The notes below the pieces were generated by a model. The model was given only the letters and a program-made list of their open reading frames with translations. It searched no databases and was not told where the DNA came from. From positions 2,924,187-2,988,186 of the forward strand of contig NC_079474.1 of the NCBI RefSeq assembly GCF_026230105.1: a stretch of 64,000 nucleotides of DNA. Direction: 5' to 3'. The number at the start of each line of letters is the position of its first letter. Within the stretch, counting starts at the first letter, position 1. Of the stretch, positions 1 to 11,103 are shown one piece after another. This stretch comes from Diorhabda sublineata (lineage: Eukaryota; Arthropoda; Insecta; Coleoptera; Chrysomelidae). The position numbers and the translations under genes were made by a program.

Positions 1-939
1 TAATTAAAATCCCGAGCTTCATAATCCTCCGTTACGAGTTGTTTAATCTTCATGACAAGCGCGATCACGAGTTGGCGCACTTCCCAATATATATATAGAC
101 GAAAAACTATGAAAAAATTCTCTGTAAATATTTGTATGTGAAGAAACTACGAATCAAAACATAAATTATGAAATGTAAGTAATTTCCCTGGACTAATATA
201 TACATTTTTGATGTACTGGCCTATGACCTCTGCCGTAACCATTAAACGAGTACTTGAGGATTTGAGGAGGGTGCTTATCTGTCAGATTATATCGACATTC
301 GGAGCGGCTTTATACGTGGGTTGCCTATCTCGGAAACAATAAACCAACGAAGAGACCTTCCTGAATACAAATTTTCTCATTTTATCAGTATTATAAGAAC
401 AAAAAAAAAATAATAAAAACGGAAAAAAATTCATTAAACGGTCATGGAACCATATTTTCGACAAGATACTTTTTTAGTTTCTTCACCGACAGTAATATAA
501 AATATACAAACTTGGATGAGAAATTATTTTAGAGGTTAAATGATAAATATAATTATGAAACGACACGTATAAATGCAAAACTCCTACTCAATTATTAACT
601 ACTTATACTACAACCTTACTTCAACCTATTTACAAGTTATTATTATATTCATTCCGACTACTGAATATCCTATATAAAAAAAAAGAAGCTGTTTACTTGT
701 TACTGATTATTTAGGCCAGTTATAGTGACTCTGTATATTTTGAGTTACGAAAAAAGTTTTTTTTTTCAAAGTAATCATCGTTTACAACAATACCTACTCT
801 TTAAAACGCGATATCTACCGTGTCTGTAGACGAATCAGTGTAGCCGTGGTCTTCGTTTGTATTTTTGTTGAATCGTCGTCAAAATAGAGCAACGGAATGT
901 TGTGAAAGTTCACATGAAACTTAAAAAATGGCATCTTAA
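1..939. other. AT-rich stretch without recognisable gene
   Basis: I see only short chance open frames, homopolymer runs and no recognisable protein motif. Bases 780-940 lie just upstream of a mariner C-terminus and may be the decayed front of that element, but I cannot match a motif. Confidence 0.5.
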
Positions 940-1289
940 ACTTATAGTTTATTTAAAAAAAGTGTACGCCGAAAAGATGAATCACGTTTCATGTTAAAAA
1001 TATAGAAAATATCGATGAACTGGTACCTCATTCCGCACATTATCCCAGTGTTAGACCACCCACCTTATTCACCGGATCTTGCATCGTGCGACTTTTATTT
1101 CCTTCCTAAGGTGAAGTCTGCTTTATAATGAACAAGATTTGAGCCTGCTGAAGCTTTGGAATAAAAAACGATGCACATCTTGAAGGAACTGACAGAAAAG
1201 AGACTTCTTGTACTTTGTCGAAAAATTCAAATTCGGTTGAGCGATGTAGGGATAGAGAAGGGGTATATATTGAAGGTGATAATCAATAA
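940..1289 (+). pseudogene. mariner transposase C-terminal relic
   Basis: Reading across frames, this stretch gives HPPYSPDLASCDFYFLPK near 1056-1110, the segment around the third catalytic aspartate (PYSPDLAP-D) of mariner transposases. It then gives ILKELTEKR near 1180, and at the end RDREGVYIEGDNQ followed by a stop at 1287-1289. The mariner C-terminus commonly ends in R-G-G-E-Y-I-E-G-D. Two adjacent stops follow KVKSAL and at least two frame changes are needed, so it is dead. The catalytic domain upstream is missing or unrecognisable. The family call rests on established mariner motifs; the exact subfamily is uncertain (resembles the SETMAR/Hsmar1-type tail). Confidence 0.85.
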
Positions 1290-2079
1290 ATATAGATACT
1301 ATGACAATAAAATATTTTTGTTTCTAAATAGTCTTGATTTTAGGTGGTTTCTGCTCTAAAATTAGTTTTTTCTAGATCGATAAAACGTTGACGTTTAGAC
1401 CTGTTGCGGTTTTCATCAAAATATCACGTGACAATGACAAATTTTCGTATTTATATTAATCAATAGATCATCTACATCATGAATATCAAAATAAAAATCT
1501 GATTTACATAAAAAATTAATTATTTTTTTAGTTTTCATATCTCAAAAATATGTAGTAGCTATTAGTCAAATTATTTCAAGAATTTTTGAATTTTCATAAC
1601 TTTTTTTTCATTTTCATTTATGTTTTTTTGATTTTTGATTCGATAATGCAGTTTTTATCGTATTGAACTTGTAGTCTATTTTCTAAATACTGAGTTGTTT
1701 GTCCTATGTTGAACAGAATATTTGATATATAATAATCCTTCATTTGTTTGTGTTTTAGATTTTAGTTTGATGAAATATTTTGATATACAAATTTTCATCA
1801 ATAATAACTTTAATACAGATTTTTCTAAAGTTTAAAACATATTAAATACATGTATGTATAGAGTAATATTAATGGTAATATTGTAGTAGATTGGATGATG
1901 AGTAAAACAGAAGTCAAAAATCAACTGTATCAACATATTTTGAAAACTTGAGGACTTAGAATAGTCCAGAAATTTTACTGTTAAAGCAGTACAAAAGAAT
2001 GTAATGAAAATTCCAGAACAACAATCCAAAAATGTATCAGATGCCTATGAGTTCGATACAAACATCAATTTTTGGGTAT
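1290..2079. other. AT-rich stretch, nothing recognised
   Basis: No motif recognised. The last 100 bases may be decayed upstream sequence of the LINE tail that follows. Confidence 0.45.
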
Positions 2080-2335
2080 AAGGCAATGAATTTATTTGAA
2101 AATAAGAGAAAATGGAGATCGATAGGTCATATACTAGGAAAACTATGAACAAGTATAACCAGATAAGCGTTAAATTTTAATATAACAGGCAAAAACAACA
2201 GAGACGGACTAGTACCAATATAGAGAAGAAATAGAGGAAAATGATAATTCCAAAAAAAGGAATATTCCTTCCAAGCAGCTCTCTCAACGATCAAATCATA
2301 AAAAACTTTTTGCCCACGTGTTCATTATTAATTGT
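2080..2335 (+). pseudogene. LINE reverse transcriptase C-terminal tail relic
   Basis: The frame at 2104 reads KRKWRSIGHILGKTMNK, followed after a stop by YNRQKQQRRTSTNIEKK. This matches the conserved tail of many endonuclease/reverse transcriptase LINEs (R-x-W-x-I-G-H-x-L-R-K, then a G-K-R-x-x-G-R-P-x-x-T-W-R-R segment). In-frame stops interrupt it. The polymerase domain is absent, as expected of a truncated and eroded LINE insertion. The clade cannot be assigned safely. Confidence 0.7.
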
Positions 2336-2825
2336 AGGTAAATATTTTTTGATAAATATAGTAAATACACTGCCATAAACAATAATATTTAACAAAATTC
2401 GTGTTGGTTTTAACAGAATTCAATATATATACACGATTAAAGACTGCCTGTCTGATAAATATATTACGTAACGGGTGTTAAAAGTATAATGAATATTATT
2501 ACATACCTAAAAATAACGGTACGTAGCTCGTTAATAACAATTTTATATAAATAGTAACCGCCATTCAAATGTTAAAAAAAATATATCATTAGATACTGAA
2601 TAAAACTTTGTTGAATTCAAATTTTCGATCTTTCACTGTGACAAATATGTGTTCCACGGATATGGTTAGAAAAAAAAATCATTATCCTTAATTTCCTTAC
2701 ATCCTGTTTTGTATGATAATTACATTCGTGATAAGAAAAAAATTAAGTATAATAAAAACTAGGCTTTTCGCTACAAAAAGTCAATTTAGAATTGCACAAA
2801 ATCGTGGTTAGATCTCCATTATATC
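2336..2825. other. AT-rich stretch, nothing recognised
   Basis: No coding motif or repeat seen apart from A and T runs. Confidence 0.5.
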
Positions 2826-3155
2826 ATTGCGAACAAACCCCGATTGGATTGTTCGGTTTCATTCGGTTCCTCGACTACAATTTCTTCCTCATTTCATGAC
2901 CACATCAGGACGAAACAAGGTTAACCTTATTAGGCCAAACCTGACGAGATCCATGCTAGAAATGCATCAGGATTCTGTCATCAATTATTTTCTATCAGGT
3001 TATCCTTACAAGGTCCACACTAGGATCACATTAGGATTAGGATTTTTCGGGTTTATCTGAAGATATTATGAAAGTTTTTGATTTTATTCAATGTTTCTTG
3101 AAACATTAACATACACCTTACCAAGTTTCGGATAAAGAGTCCTCACAAAAAATTC
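2826..3155. repeat. degenerate left fringe of the 142-bp satellite
   Basis: Contains scattered copies of the satellite's words (TTATCAGG, GGTTATCCTTA, ATGCTAGAAATGCATCAGG-like) without clean periodicity. I read it as eroded or ancestral monomers bordering the homogeneous array. The open frame at 2827-3060 is a by-product of this repeat and is not called as a gene. Confidence 0.6.
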
Positions 3156-5892
3156 AATACAAACCAGAAAGAAAATCTTATCAGGAATATGCTAGGTAAT
3201 CATGATTAGAGCAGTCCAAGGCTATCCATATGAAGTAATCCTGATAGAAACCTTATAATGTAATCCTGATAAGGATCTTACGAGACAATCCTGATAAGGA
3301 TCTCATAAGGCACTTCTGAGCAATACCAAATGAGGTAATACAAACCAGAAAGAAAATCTTATCAGGAATATGCTAGGTTATCATGATTACAGCTGTTCAA
3401 GGCTATCCTTATAAGTACCATATGAAGTAATCCTGATAAGGATCTCATAAGGCACTTCTGAGCAATACCAAATAAGGTAATACAAACCAGAAAGAAAATC
3501 TTATCAGGAATATGCTAGGTTATCATGATTACAGCTGTTCAAGGCTATCCTGATGAGTACCATATGAAGTAATCCTGATAAGGATCTCATAAGGCACTTC
3601 TGAGCAATACCAAATAAGGTAATACAAACCAGAAAGAAAATCTTATCAGGAATATGCTAGGTAATCATGATTAGAGCAGTCCAAGGCTATCCTGATGAGT
3701 ACCATATGAAGTAATCCTGATAAGGATCTCATAAGGCACTTCTGAGCAATACCAAATGAGGTAATACAAACCAGAAAGAAAATTTTATCAGGAATATGCT
3801 AGGTTATCATGATTACAGCTGTTCAAGGCTATCCTTATGAGTACCATATGAAGTAATCCTGATAAGGATCTCATAAGGCACTTCTGAGCAATACCAAATG
3901 AGGTAATACAAACCAGAAAGAAAATTTTATCAGGAATATGCTAGGTAATCATGATTAGAGCAGTCCAAGGCTATCCTGATGAGTACCATATGAAGTAATC
4001 CTGATAAGGATCTCATAAGGCACTTCTGAGCGATACCAAATGAGGTAATACAAACCAGAAAGAAAATCTTATCAGGAATATGCTAGGTAATCATGATTAG
4101 AGCAGTCCAAGGCTATCCTGATGAGTACCATATGAAGTAATCCTGATAAGGATCTCATAAGGCACTTCTGAGCAATACCAAATAAGGTAATACAAACCAG
4201 AAAGAAAATCTTATCAGGAATATGCTAGGTTATCATGATTACAGCTGTTCAAGGCTATCCTGATGAGTACCATATGAAGTAATCCTGATAAGGATCTCAT
4301 AAGGCACTTCTGAGCAATACCAAATAAGGTAATACAAACCAGAAAGAAAATCTTATCAGGAATATGCTAGGTTATCATGATTACAGCTGTTCAAGGCTAT
4401 CCTGATGAGTACCATATGAAGTAATCCTGATAAGGATCTCATAAGGCACTTCTGAGCAATACCAAATAAGGTAATACAAACCAGAAAGAAAATCTTATCA
4501 GGAATATGCTAGGTTATCATGATTACAGCTGTTCAAGGCTATCCTGATGAGTACCATATGAAGTAATCCTGATAAGGATCTCATAAGGCACTTCTGAGCA
4601 ATACCAAATGAGGTAATACAAACCAGAAAGAAAATCTTATCAGGAATATGCTAGGTTATCATGATTACAGCTGTTCAAGGCTATCCTTATAAGTACCATA
4701 TGAAGTAATCCTGATAAGGATCTCATAAGGCACTTCTGAGCAATACCAAATAAGGTAATACAAACCAGAAAGAAAATCTTATCAGGAATATGCTAGGTTA
4801 TCATGATTACAGCTGTTCAAGGCTATCCTGATGAGTACCATATGAAGTAATCCTGATAAGGATCTCATAAGGCACTTCTGAGCAATACCAAATAAGGTAA
4901 TACAAACCAGAAAGAAAATCTTATCAGGAATATGCTAGGTAATCATGATTAGAGCAGTCCAAGGCTATCCTGATGAGTACCATATGAAGTAATCCTGATA
5001 AGGATCTCATAAGGCACTTCTGAGCAATACCAAATGAGGTAATACAAACCAGAAAGAAAATTTTATCAGGAATATGCTAGGTTATCATGATTACAGCTGT
5101 TCAAGGCTATCCTTATGAGTACCATATGAAGTAATCCTGATAAGGATCTCATAAGGCACTTCTGAGCAATACCAAATGAGGTAATACAAACCAGAAAGAA
5201 AATTTTATCAGGAATATGCTAGGTAATCATGATTAGAGCAGTCCAAGGCTATCCTGATGAGTACCATATGAAGTAATCCTGATAAGGATCTCATAAGGCA
5301 CTTCTGAGCGATACCAAATGAGGTAATACAAACCAGAAAGAAAATCTTATCAGGAATATGCTAGGTAATCATGATTAGAGCAGTCCAAGGCTATCCTGAT
5401 GAGTACCATATGAAGTAATCCTGATAAGGATCTCATAAGGCACTTCTGAGCAATACCAAATAAGGTAATACAAACCAGAAAGAAAATCTTATCAGGAATA
5501 TGCTAGGTTATCATGATTACAGCTGTTCAAGGCTATCCTGATGAGTACCATATGAAGTAATCCTGATAAGGATCTCATAAGGCACTTCTGAGCAATACCA
5601 AATAAGGTAATACAAACCAGAAAGAAAATCTTATCAGGAATATGCTAGGTTATCATGATTACAGCTGTTCAAGGCTATCCTGATGAGTACCATATGAAGT
5701 AATCCTGATAAGGATCTCATAAGGCACTTCTGAGCAATACCAAATAAGGTAATACAAACCAGAAAGAAAATCTTATCAGGAATATGCTAGGTTATCATGA
5801 TTACAGCTGTTCAAGGCTATCCTGATGAGTACCATATGAAGTAATCCTGATAAGGATCTCATAAGGCACTACCGAGCAGGACCAAATAAGGT
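3156..5892. repeat. 142-bp satellite array with 9-monomer higher-order units
   Basis: The word AATACAAACCAGAAAG recurs every 142 bp from 3337 to 5751 (18 regular monomers), after a longer variant starting at 3156. Two main monomer types exist: A (GGTAATCATGATTAGAGCAG) and B (GGTTATCATGATTACAGCTG). The order from 3337 is B B A B A A B B B and repeats from 4615. Rare variants recur exactly 1278 bp (9 x 142) apart: GAGCGATACC at about 4025 and 5303, AATTTTATCA at 3781 and 5059, CCTTATGA at 3833 and 5111. Each monomer carries CTTATCAGGA and, about 70 bp later, its exact reverse complement TCCTGATAAG, so single strands could fold. No coding capacity. Confidence 0.95.
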
Positions 5893-6345
5893 AATCCTGA
5901 TAAGAACCATTTAAGTTAAACCTGATCAGGAACTCATTAGTGATCTGTGTTACATTCTCATCAAGCACTTGTCGGGTTATCCTGATATACAGTTTCGGAA
6001 TAACTTGATAAAGTCCTTGGATCCTCACAAAAAATTCAACACTAACCCATACAAACCAGAAAGAAAATCTAATCAGGAATATGCTAGGTAATCATGATTA
6101 GAGCAGTCCAAGGCTATCCTGATGAGTACCATGTGAAGTAATCCTGATAGAAACCTTATAATGTAATCCTGATAAGGATCTCTTAGGGCACTTCCGAGCA
6201 GGACCAAATAAGGTAATCCTTAAAAGAACCATATAAGTTAAACCTGATCAGGACCTCATTAGTGATCTGCGTCACATTCTCATCAAGTCCTTGTTGAGTT
6301 ATCCTGATGTATACCTTACCAGGTTGGTTATAGGGTACTCACAAA
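5893..6345. repeat. degenerate right fringe of the 142-bp satellite
   Basis: Diverged monomers with TCCTGATAAG, ATCAGGAATATGCTAGG and CTCACAAAAAATTC, spaced irregularly. The CTCACAAAAAATTC word is also found at about 3142 on the left edge, so both fringes share a boundary sequence. This suggests the homogeneous block expanded inside an older, shorter repeat. Confidence 0.75.
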
Positions 6346-7410
6346 AAATTCTGGTCGTTTCGGTTGTTTTTTTTTGTGATTTCTGCTCGAGTTAAGTATT
6401 TATTCGTTGAACTGAGGTTTCTTATATTGAGGTTACGTAGGTCTAAAATTCGTTATAAACAGGTAAACAAATTGTTCACCCCATCGTTACGTAGGACATA
6501 AATCGCATACTATGCGATTAAGAATCATACATTGGTGGGAAGGTTTTGGGTTGACAAAATTCAAGGGTTTACGAATAATTTTTTAAATCGAGGAAGTTTT
6601 AGAATGCTTTTTTGGCAAAGTTAATATTTGTTTTTCTTTTTGCGAATATTGGTTAATTTTTACACTGTACATACAATAACACTCCTTCGGAAGGTATCTC
6701 TATGAAATATTATAGAAATAACATAAATTTAGACGTGCAATTACATGCAAATTAACTCGTTCAGCAACGTTCATACATAGTACAAAGTGTCAACTTTCAC
6801 ATTCACCTGATCGTTGTAAAACACCATAGAATAAACATTTACATCTTTACTAGTGCTACAACTTCGAAGGACAAATTAAAATTGAAATTTCACTTTGCCA
6901 GAGTGTAAATTATTTAAGTCATTTCACGATAGATAACGCAATAAATTTTTGACCCATCTTATCATAAAACAAATAAACTATAAGTGTTTTTCGAAAACAA
7001 TGATCAGTGTTTTTGATCTTTGTCAAAATGTATGACACGTTCGTAAATGTCAAAGTAATTTAGATATCTTTGAATCGTTTTGATGTGAGACAGTTAGAGA
7101 AACTTCCTAACCAACCTTGGTTGATCATTAAAATATATTAGAAAAACAAACAAGGCAAGTGTTCAATCTTGTACAAAGAGATAAAACTATTCCATAACAT
7201 GCAACGTATTACTTGTCTACTGGATTTGAGCAATGAGTTTTATTTGATGATCTAAAATGTAAAAGCATTCGCACTCCCCAAATCAACCACAACAAGTAGT
7301 GCTGACCCGGGTTTACTACTCCAAATGACTCTTCTGTGTATTTGGTGCAGTATATGTGACATTATACCGGAATCTAGATAATGCATATCCCTATTTTGAG
7401 TAATTGCAGT
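6346..7410. other. AT-rich stretch, nothing recognised
   Basis: No gene motif. CGTTACGTAGG and GGTTACGTAGG occur at about 6485 and 6432 as short repeated words; otherwise unremarkable. Confidence 0.45.
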
Positions 7411-8060
7411 TCTGTACTGTTCTGTACTGTTCTGTATTCTTCTATACTGTTCTGTACCGTTCTGTACCGTTCTGTACCGTTCTGTACCGTTCTGTACCGT
7501 TCTGTACCGTTCTGTACTGTTCTGTACCGTTCTGTACCGTTCTGTACCGTTCTGTACCGTTCTGTACCGTTCTGTACCGTTCTGTACCGTTCTGTACCGT
7601 TCTGTACCGTTCTGTACCGTTCTGTACCGTTCTGTACTGTTCTGTACTGTTCTGTACTGTTCTGTAACGTTCTGTACTGTTCTGTAACGTTCTGTACCGT
7701 TCTGTACCGTTCTGTACCGTTCTGTACCGTTCTGTACCGTTCTGTACTGTTCTGTACCGTTCTGTACTGTTCTGTACCGTTCTGTACTGTTCTGTACCGT
7801 TCTGTACTGTTCTGTACTGTTCTGTACTGTTCTGTAACGTTCTGTACCGTTCTGTACCGTTCTGTACCGTTCTGTACTGTTCTGTACCGTTCTGTACCGT
7901 TCTGTACTGTTCTGTACCGTTCTGTACTGTTCTGTACCGTTCTGTACTGTCCTGTACTGTTCTGTACTGTTCTGTACTGTTCTGTACCGTTCTGTACTGT
8001 TCTGTACTGTCCTGTACTGTTCTGTACCGTTCTGTACCGTTTTGTACTGTTCTCTACTGT
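7411..8060. repeat. 10-bp minisatellite, 65 in-phase units
   Basis: The unit TCTGTACCGT (major variants TCTGTACTGT and TCTGTAACGT) runs for 650 bp without a single insertion or deletion, so all 65 units stay in phase. Variation is almost wholly at the seventh and eighth base. Because the unit has no stop in any frame and three units make 30 bp, long open frames arise on both strands: on plus a repeated SVPFCTVLYR, on minus a repeated NGTERYRTVQ-type peptide. I treat these as consequences of the repeat, not as genes. Confidence 0.95.
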
Positions 8061-8565
8061 TCAAAAGGAACTTGAGGCGTCGTTCTGCACTGTTCAAGAA
8101 AAACTTTTTGAGCAATTGGATCAAGTGATCGAGAGATTCTTTTCAGAAAAGACTTTCTTCTGCAGTGATCAAGAGAAGCCTAAGGAGTCTTTCTGCACTG
8201 TAACCTAAGGCGTTGTTCTGTACTGTTCAATAGGAACCTAAAGTGTTGTTTTGCACTGTCCAAGAAGAACTTTTAGATTTAGAGCAATTGGTTCAAGTGA
8301 TCAAGAAAAGACTTTGTTTCGCAAAGATCAAGAGGCGTCGTTCTGCATTGACCAAGAGAAGCCTAAGGAGTCGTTTTGCACTGTTCAAAAAGAACCTAAG
8401 GCGCTTTTCTCTACAGTTCAAGAGGAACCTTTTGAGCAATTGGAACCAATGATCAAGATCTTGTTAACAGAAAAACCTAGAAAAAAATTTATGAATTACT
8501 CTATGAATTACGTACATATCGTGGCAATTCTCTTTTGTACTCTTTCCTTGCAAAAAAATTGAGTT
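8061..8565 (+). repeat. degenerate coding-like repeats downstream of minisatellite
   Basis: The minisatellite passes into diverged repeats containing TTCTGCACTGTTCAAGA and GAGCAATTGG words at about 8109, 8281 and 8433. Parts of two plus-strand frames read SFCTVQ, DQEKPKESFCTVQ and FEQLDQVIERFF / FEQLEPMIKILL. The repetition is more visible in the peptide than in the DNA, which could hint at a former coding repeat or simply at repeat decay in one frame. I recognise no family. The 10-bp unit resembles the TTCTGCACTGTTC word and may have been seeded from it (inference). Confidence 0.5.
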
Positions 8566-9339
8566 ATTTGCATCTCATTTTAAAAAAAAATTGACAACGA
8601 ATGAATGATAGATAAACAAAAGGAACGTGCTTTGTAATATTAGCCACAACAAGAAACGAGAGACAAGCTGACTGGCAAGTGTAATAATATATCTAGTAAA
8701 CATCCAATTCTATTGATATGACGCAATTGCAACCGGCCTTCGATTAAATTCGTTCTTCGAGTGCAGAAATAGGTGCGCCGCACACCTTAACGAGGCGGTG
8801 CCGATTTTTCAGGTATTTTTCCTTTGTGTCTCACAATTTCCGAACGGCAATCGTTTCCGTGGAACTTAAAAGATTGATTACTACAATTTTTTCTTTAATA
8901 GATATTCCATAGTCAATTTAATATTGATTTAAGTGTGAGAAAATGATACCACGTCGAGTGTCGTTTTAAATATGCGCTATAAAAGACAAAACGATGCTTC
9001 TAAAAGTTATAGTTACGATGACGGAGAATCGTAAGTTGAGGAGACGTTGGTTCGTGAGGCGTGTCATCTTCCACTACCGGGTATCGTGCCTTATTCTTAT
9101 AGACCGCGTTTCCGGTGCTTCTGAAATTCCGAATCGTGAATCCACTATCGAATAGTAAGAAAATTATAGTCTCATTTGATTGTATGATCAATTAGACTAT
9201 TTCAACTGATATCCAAGTGCTAATTTAATTAAACAATTAATTAAACGCTTCAAAACAATCGACTTTATTAATAATAGAAAACAAACAGATCGAGAGAAGT
9301 GAAAAAATCGTGTTGGAAATAAAAGTTTGTGTGAGACGA
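8566..9339. other. non-genic stretch, nothing recognised
   Basis: No motif recognised on either strand. A modestly GC-richer patch at 8760-8810 has no clear meaning. Confidence 0.45.
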
Positions 9340-9640
9340 TCCAGCATTTAACACGTCGACTGCCAAGGCAAAGTTATCACTGATAATACCTGGCCTGACA
9401 TAGAGATGGCGGTAGTTGTTTGAAAAATTACAGTTTAATTAACGTTTTCAGTGAATTTATAAATGATGTTTTCATTTGAAAGGTCTTAGTTCAACCAATA
9501 CAAAACCTGAACTGGATTTTACTCTGAGTGAGACAATGAAATATCGGATGGCACAGTTTAAACGAGACTGTACGAAATGCGAAGATCAGCAGCGCAGTGT
9601 TCGACGAAATGAGGTCAGAAATCTTGAAGGAAATCCTCAG
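9340..9640 (+). pseudogene. mariner 5' end and N-terminal DNA-binding relic
   Basis: Bases about 9395-9500 contain AGAGATGGCGGTAGTTG and TTTTCATTTGAAAGGTCTTA. The second word also occurs reverse-complemented near the 5' ends of the mariner copies at 10.4-11.8 kb, and the first near 28.0 kb and 39.0 kb. The following frame reads ETMKYRMAQFKRDCTKCEDQ, matching the mariner N-terminal helix-turn-helix area (usually Y-W-V-A-x-F-K-R-G-R-T-S-C-E-D). The rest of the transposase is absent, so this is a truncated copy or solo 5' end. Confidence 0.7.
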
Positions 9641-10361
9641 AGCGGTACTGAATGTGTAAAATTTTACTACCTCCCTTGTATAAATAGTTATTGACCAAAT
9701 TTAAAAACCGTAAACGTCTTACCAAGAAAATAATCATCTTTCGATATTGCTTCGCAGAACAATCGACATCTTATTTTCTTTTCTCATTCTTCTGTGAATA
9801 GTTTTTTTTTTTTATTTCGATCGACTTCCTTGATGTAATCTAAATTAGTATAATCATAATAAACTGTTTGGTTATACATTCAACGGTAGTAGGAATAACC
9901 GCTAGATATGCATTACATGTAATAATAAATAAAAAAGAAATAAACTGAATCGTATTTCTCCACTTTTTTGACACATCAATGTGAATAAGATCGTACTATA
10001 AAATAGGCGAATTTCGCTTTTTTTTTTCTTATTTACGATTAAATCAATATATTATGAAAGTTAGTCCAAAAATAAATGCGAGAAAAGAAAATTCCGGATG
10101 TGAAATATGAAGATTTGAACCGAAACACTTTCAGTTGATCGAGAAGGTTGAATTTCAATATAAATTAATAAAAATACACAACTTTACACTAAATTATTAT
10201 AAACAATTACGAAGGTAAGTCTGTTCTGAACTTATCTTCATAAAATATTATACTAGTGGACCCGTGGTGCTCCGCAGCTATGACTATGTGGATAATTATA
10301 GGTTATGTTGTCAAAAGGATGAAAGAAATTAAAAAAATCAACCATCATTTTTACCTTGTTA
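9641..10361. other. AT-rich stretch, nothing recognised
   Basis: No motif. The short open frame at 10256-10438 runs into the repeated mariner unit and is not a gene. Confidence 0.45.
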
Positions 10362-11103
10362 ACAATAGAATACATTTTGTAATTTTACAATACGAGAAGT
10401 ACTTAGTCCAACAAAGAAAACCCGAAAATTTTGATTGATTTTCAATGGAATGTCCTTTCAGCTCCATAAACTTTTTCCAGCGATGTTCAATAAGTTCGTT
10501 ATATAATGAAAGTCGTCATAATATCAATTAATTGCCGACATCTTCTTTATTATTGGAAAATCTTTGACCACCGAGCTATAAAAAATAATCCGAGGGGGCT
10601 AAATCTAGCTAATACTGTGTATGATGTAGCAATTCATTGATATTGGCCATTGTCTTGATGAAACAACACTTTTTTGATTGATTTCTTTCCTCAAACGTTG
10701 CAAAAATTTCACATAACACTTGCCTTTGATAATTTTTTGTTTTTCAAGATGGTCAATGACAATTATCCCACGCGCTTCCTAAAAACACCGACGCCATGAC
10801 CTTGCCTACATATGGAACGATCTTTGCTTTCTTTGGAGCTGGTTATGTTCCATTGTGGTTCCAGTCGACGATCATCCAGTACCAATTTCTGGGTTTTCTT
10901 CAACTTTTCCGGAGTCGTCACCACATTTGGTCAACCAATATTTTACCATTGATACCGAAGATGCAGTCTTATCCAAAGTAGAATCCAATTCAGCTTATAT
11001 ATTGGTTAAGACCTTTCAAATGAAAGTTTTAGTTACAAATTCATTGAAAACGTTCACTGCTAAACAACGTGGTGGTGAAAAAAAGTTTGAATTGCACCCT
11101 CAT
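10362..11103 (-). pseudogene. mariner relic, tandem copy 1 of a 742-bp duplication
   Basis: On the minus strand it reads, in pieces, mariner N-terminal sequence near 10900-10960, then a segment like GIIVIDHLEKQKIIKGKCY near 10760, LARFSPLG/LDLAPSDYF-like sequence near 10600, and IEHRWKKFMELKG near 10470, the normal mariner C-terminal order. Stops and frameshifts occur throughout, and the region around QDNAP is damaged. The unit is repeated immediately downstream with few differences (for example C/T and A/G changes and ATACCGAAGATGC versus ATAACGATGATGC). The plus-strand open frames in this unit are shadows. Confidence 0.8.

Noticed and set aside
3156..5892. Regular repeat possibly a CRISPR array
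   Set aside because: Whole 142-bp units repeat with no unique spacers between short repeats. It is a eukaryotic satellite, and no cas gene is present.
7252..8208. Overlapping 290-codon (minus) and 275-codon (plus) open frames
   Set aside because: Both are generated by the stop-free 10-bp repeat read through in all frames. They contain no domain, and the flanking sequence gives no start or splice context.
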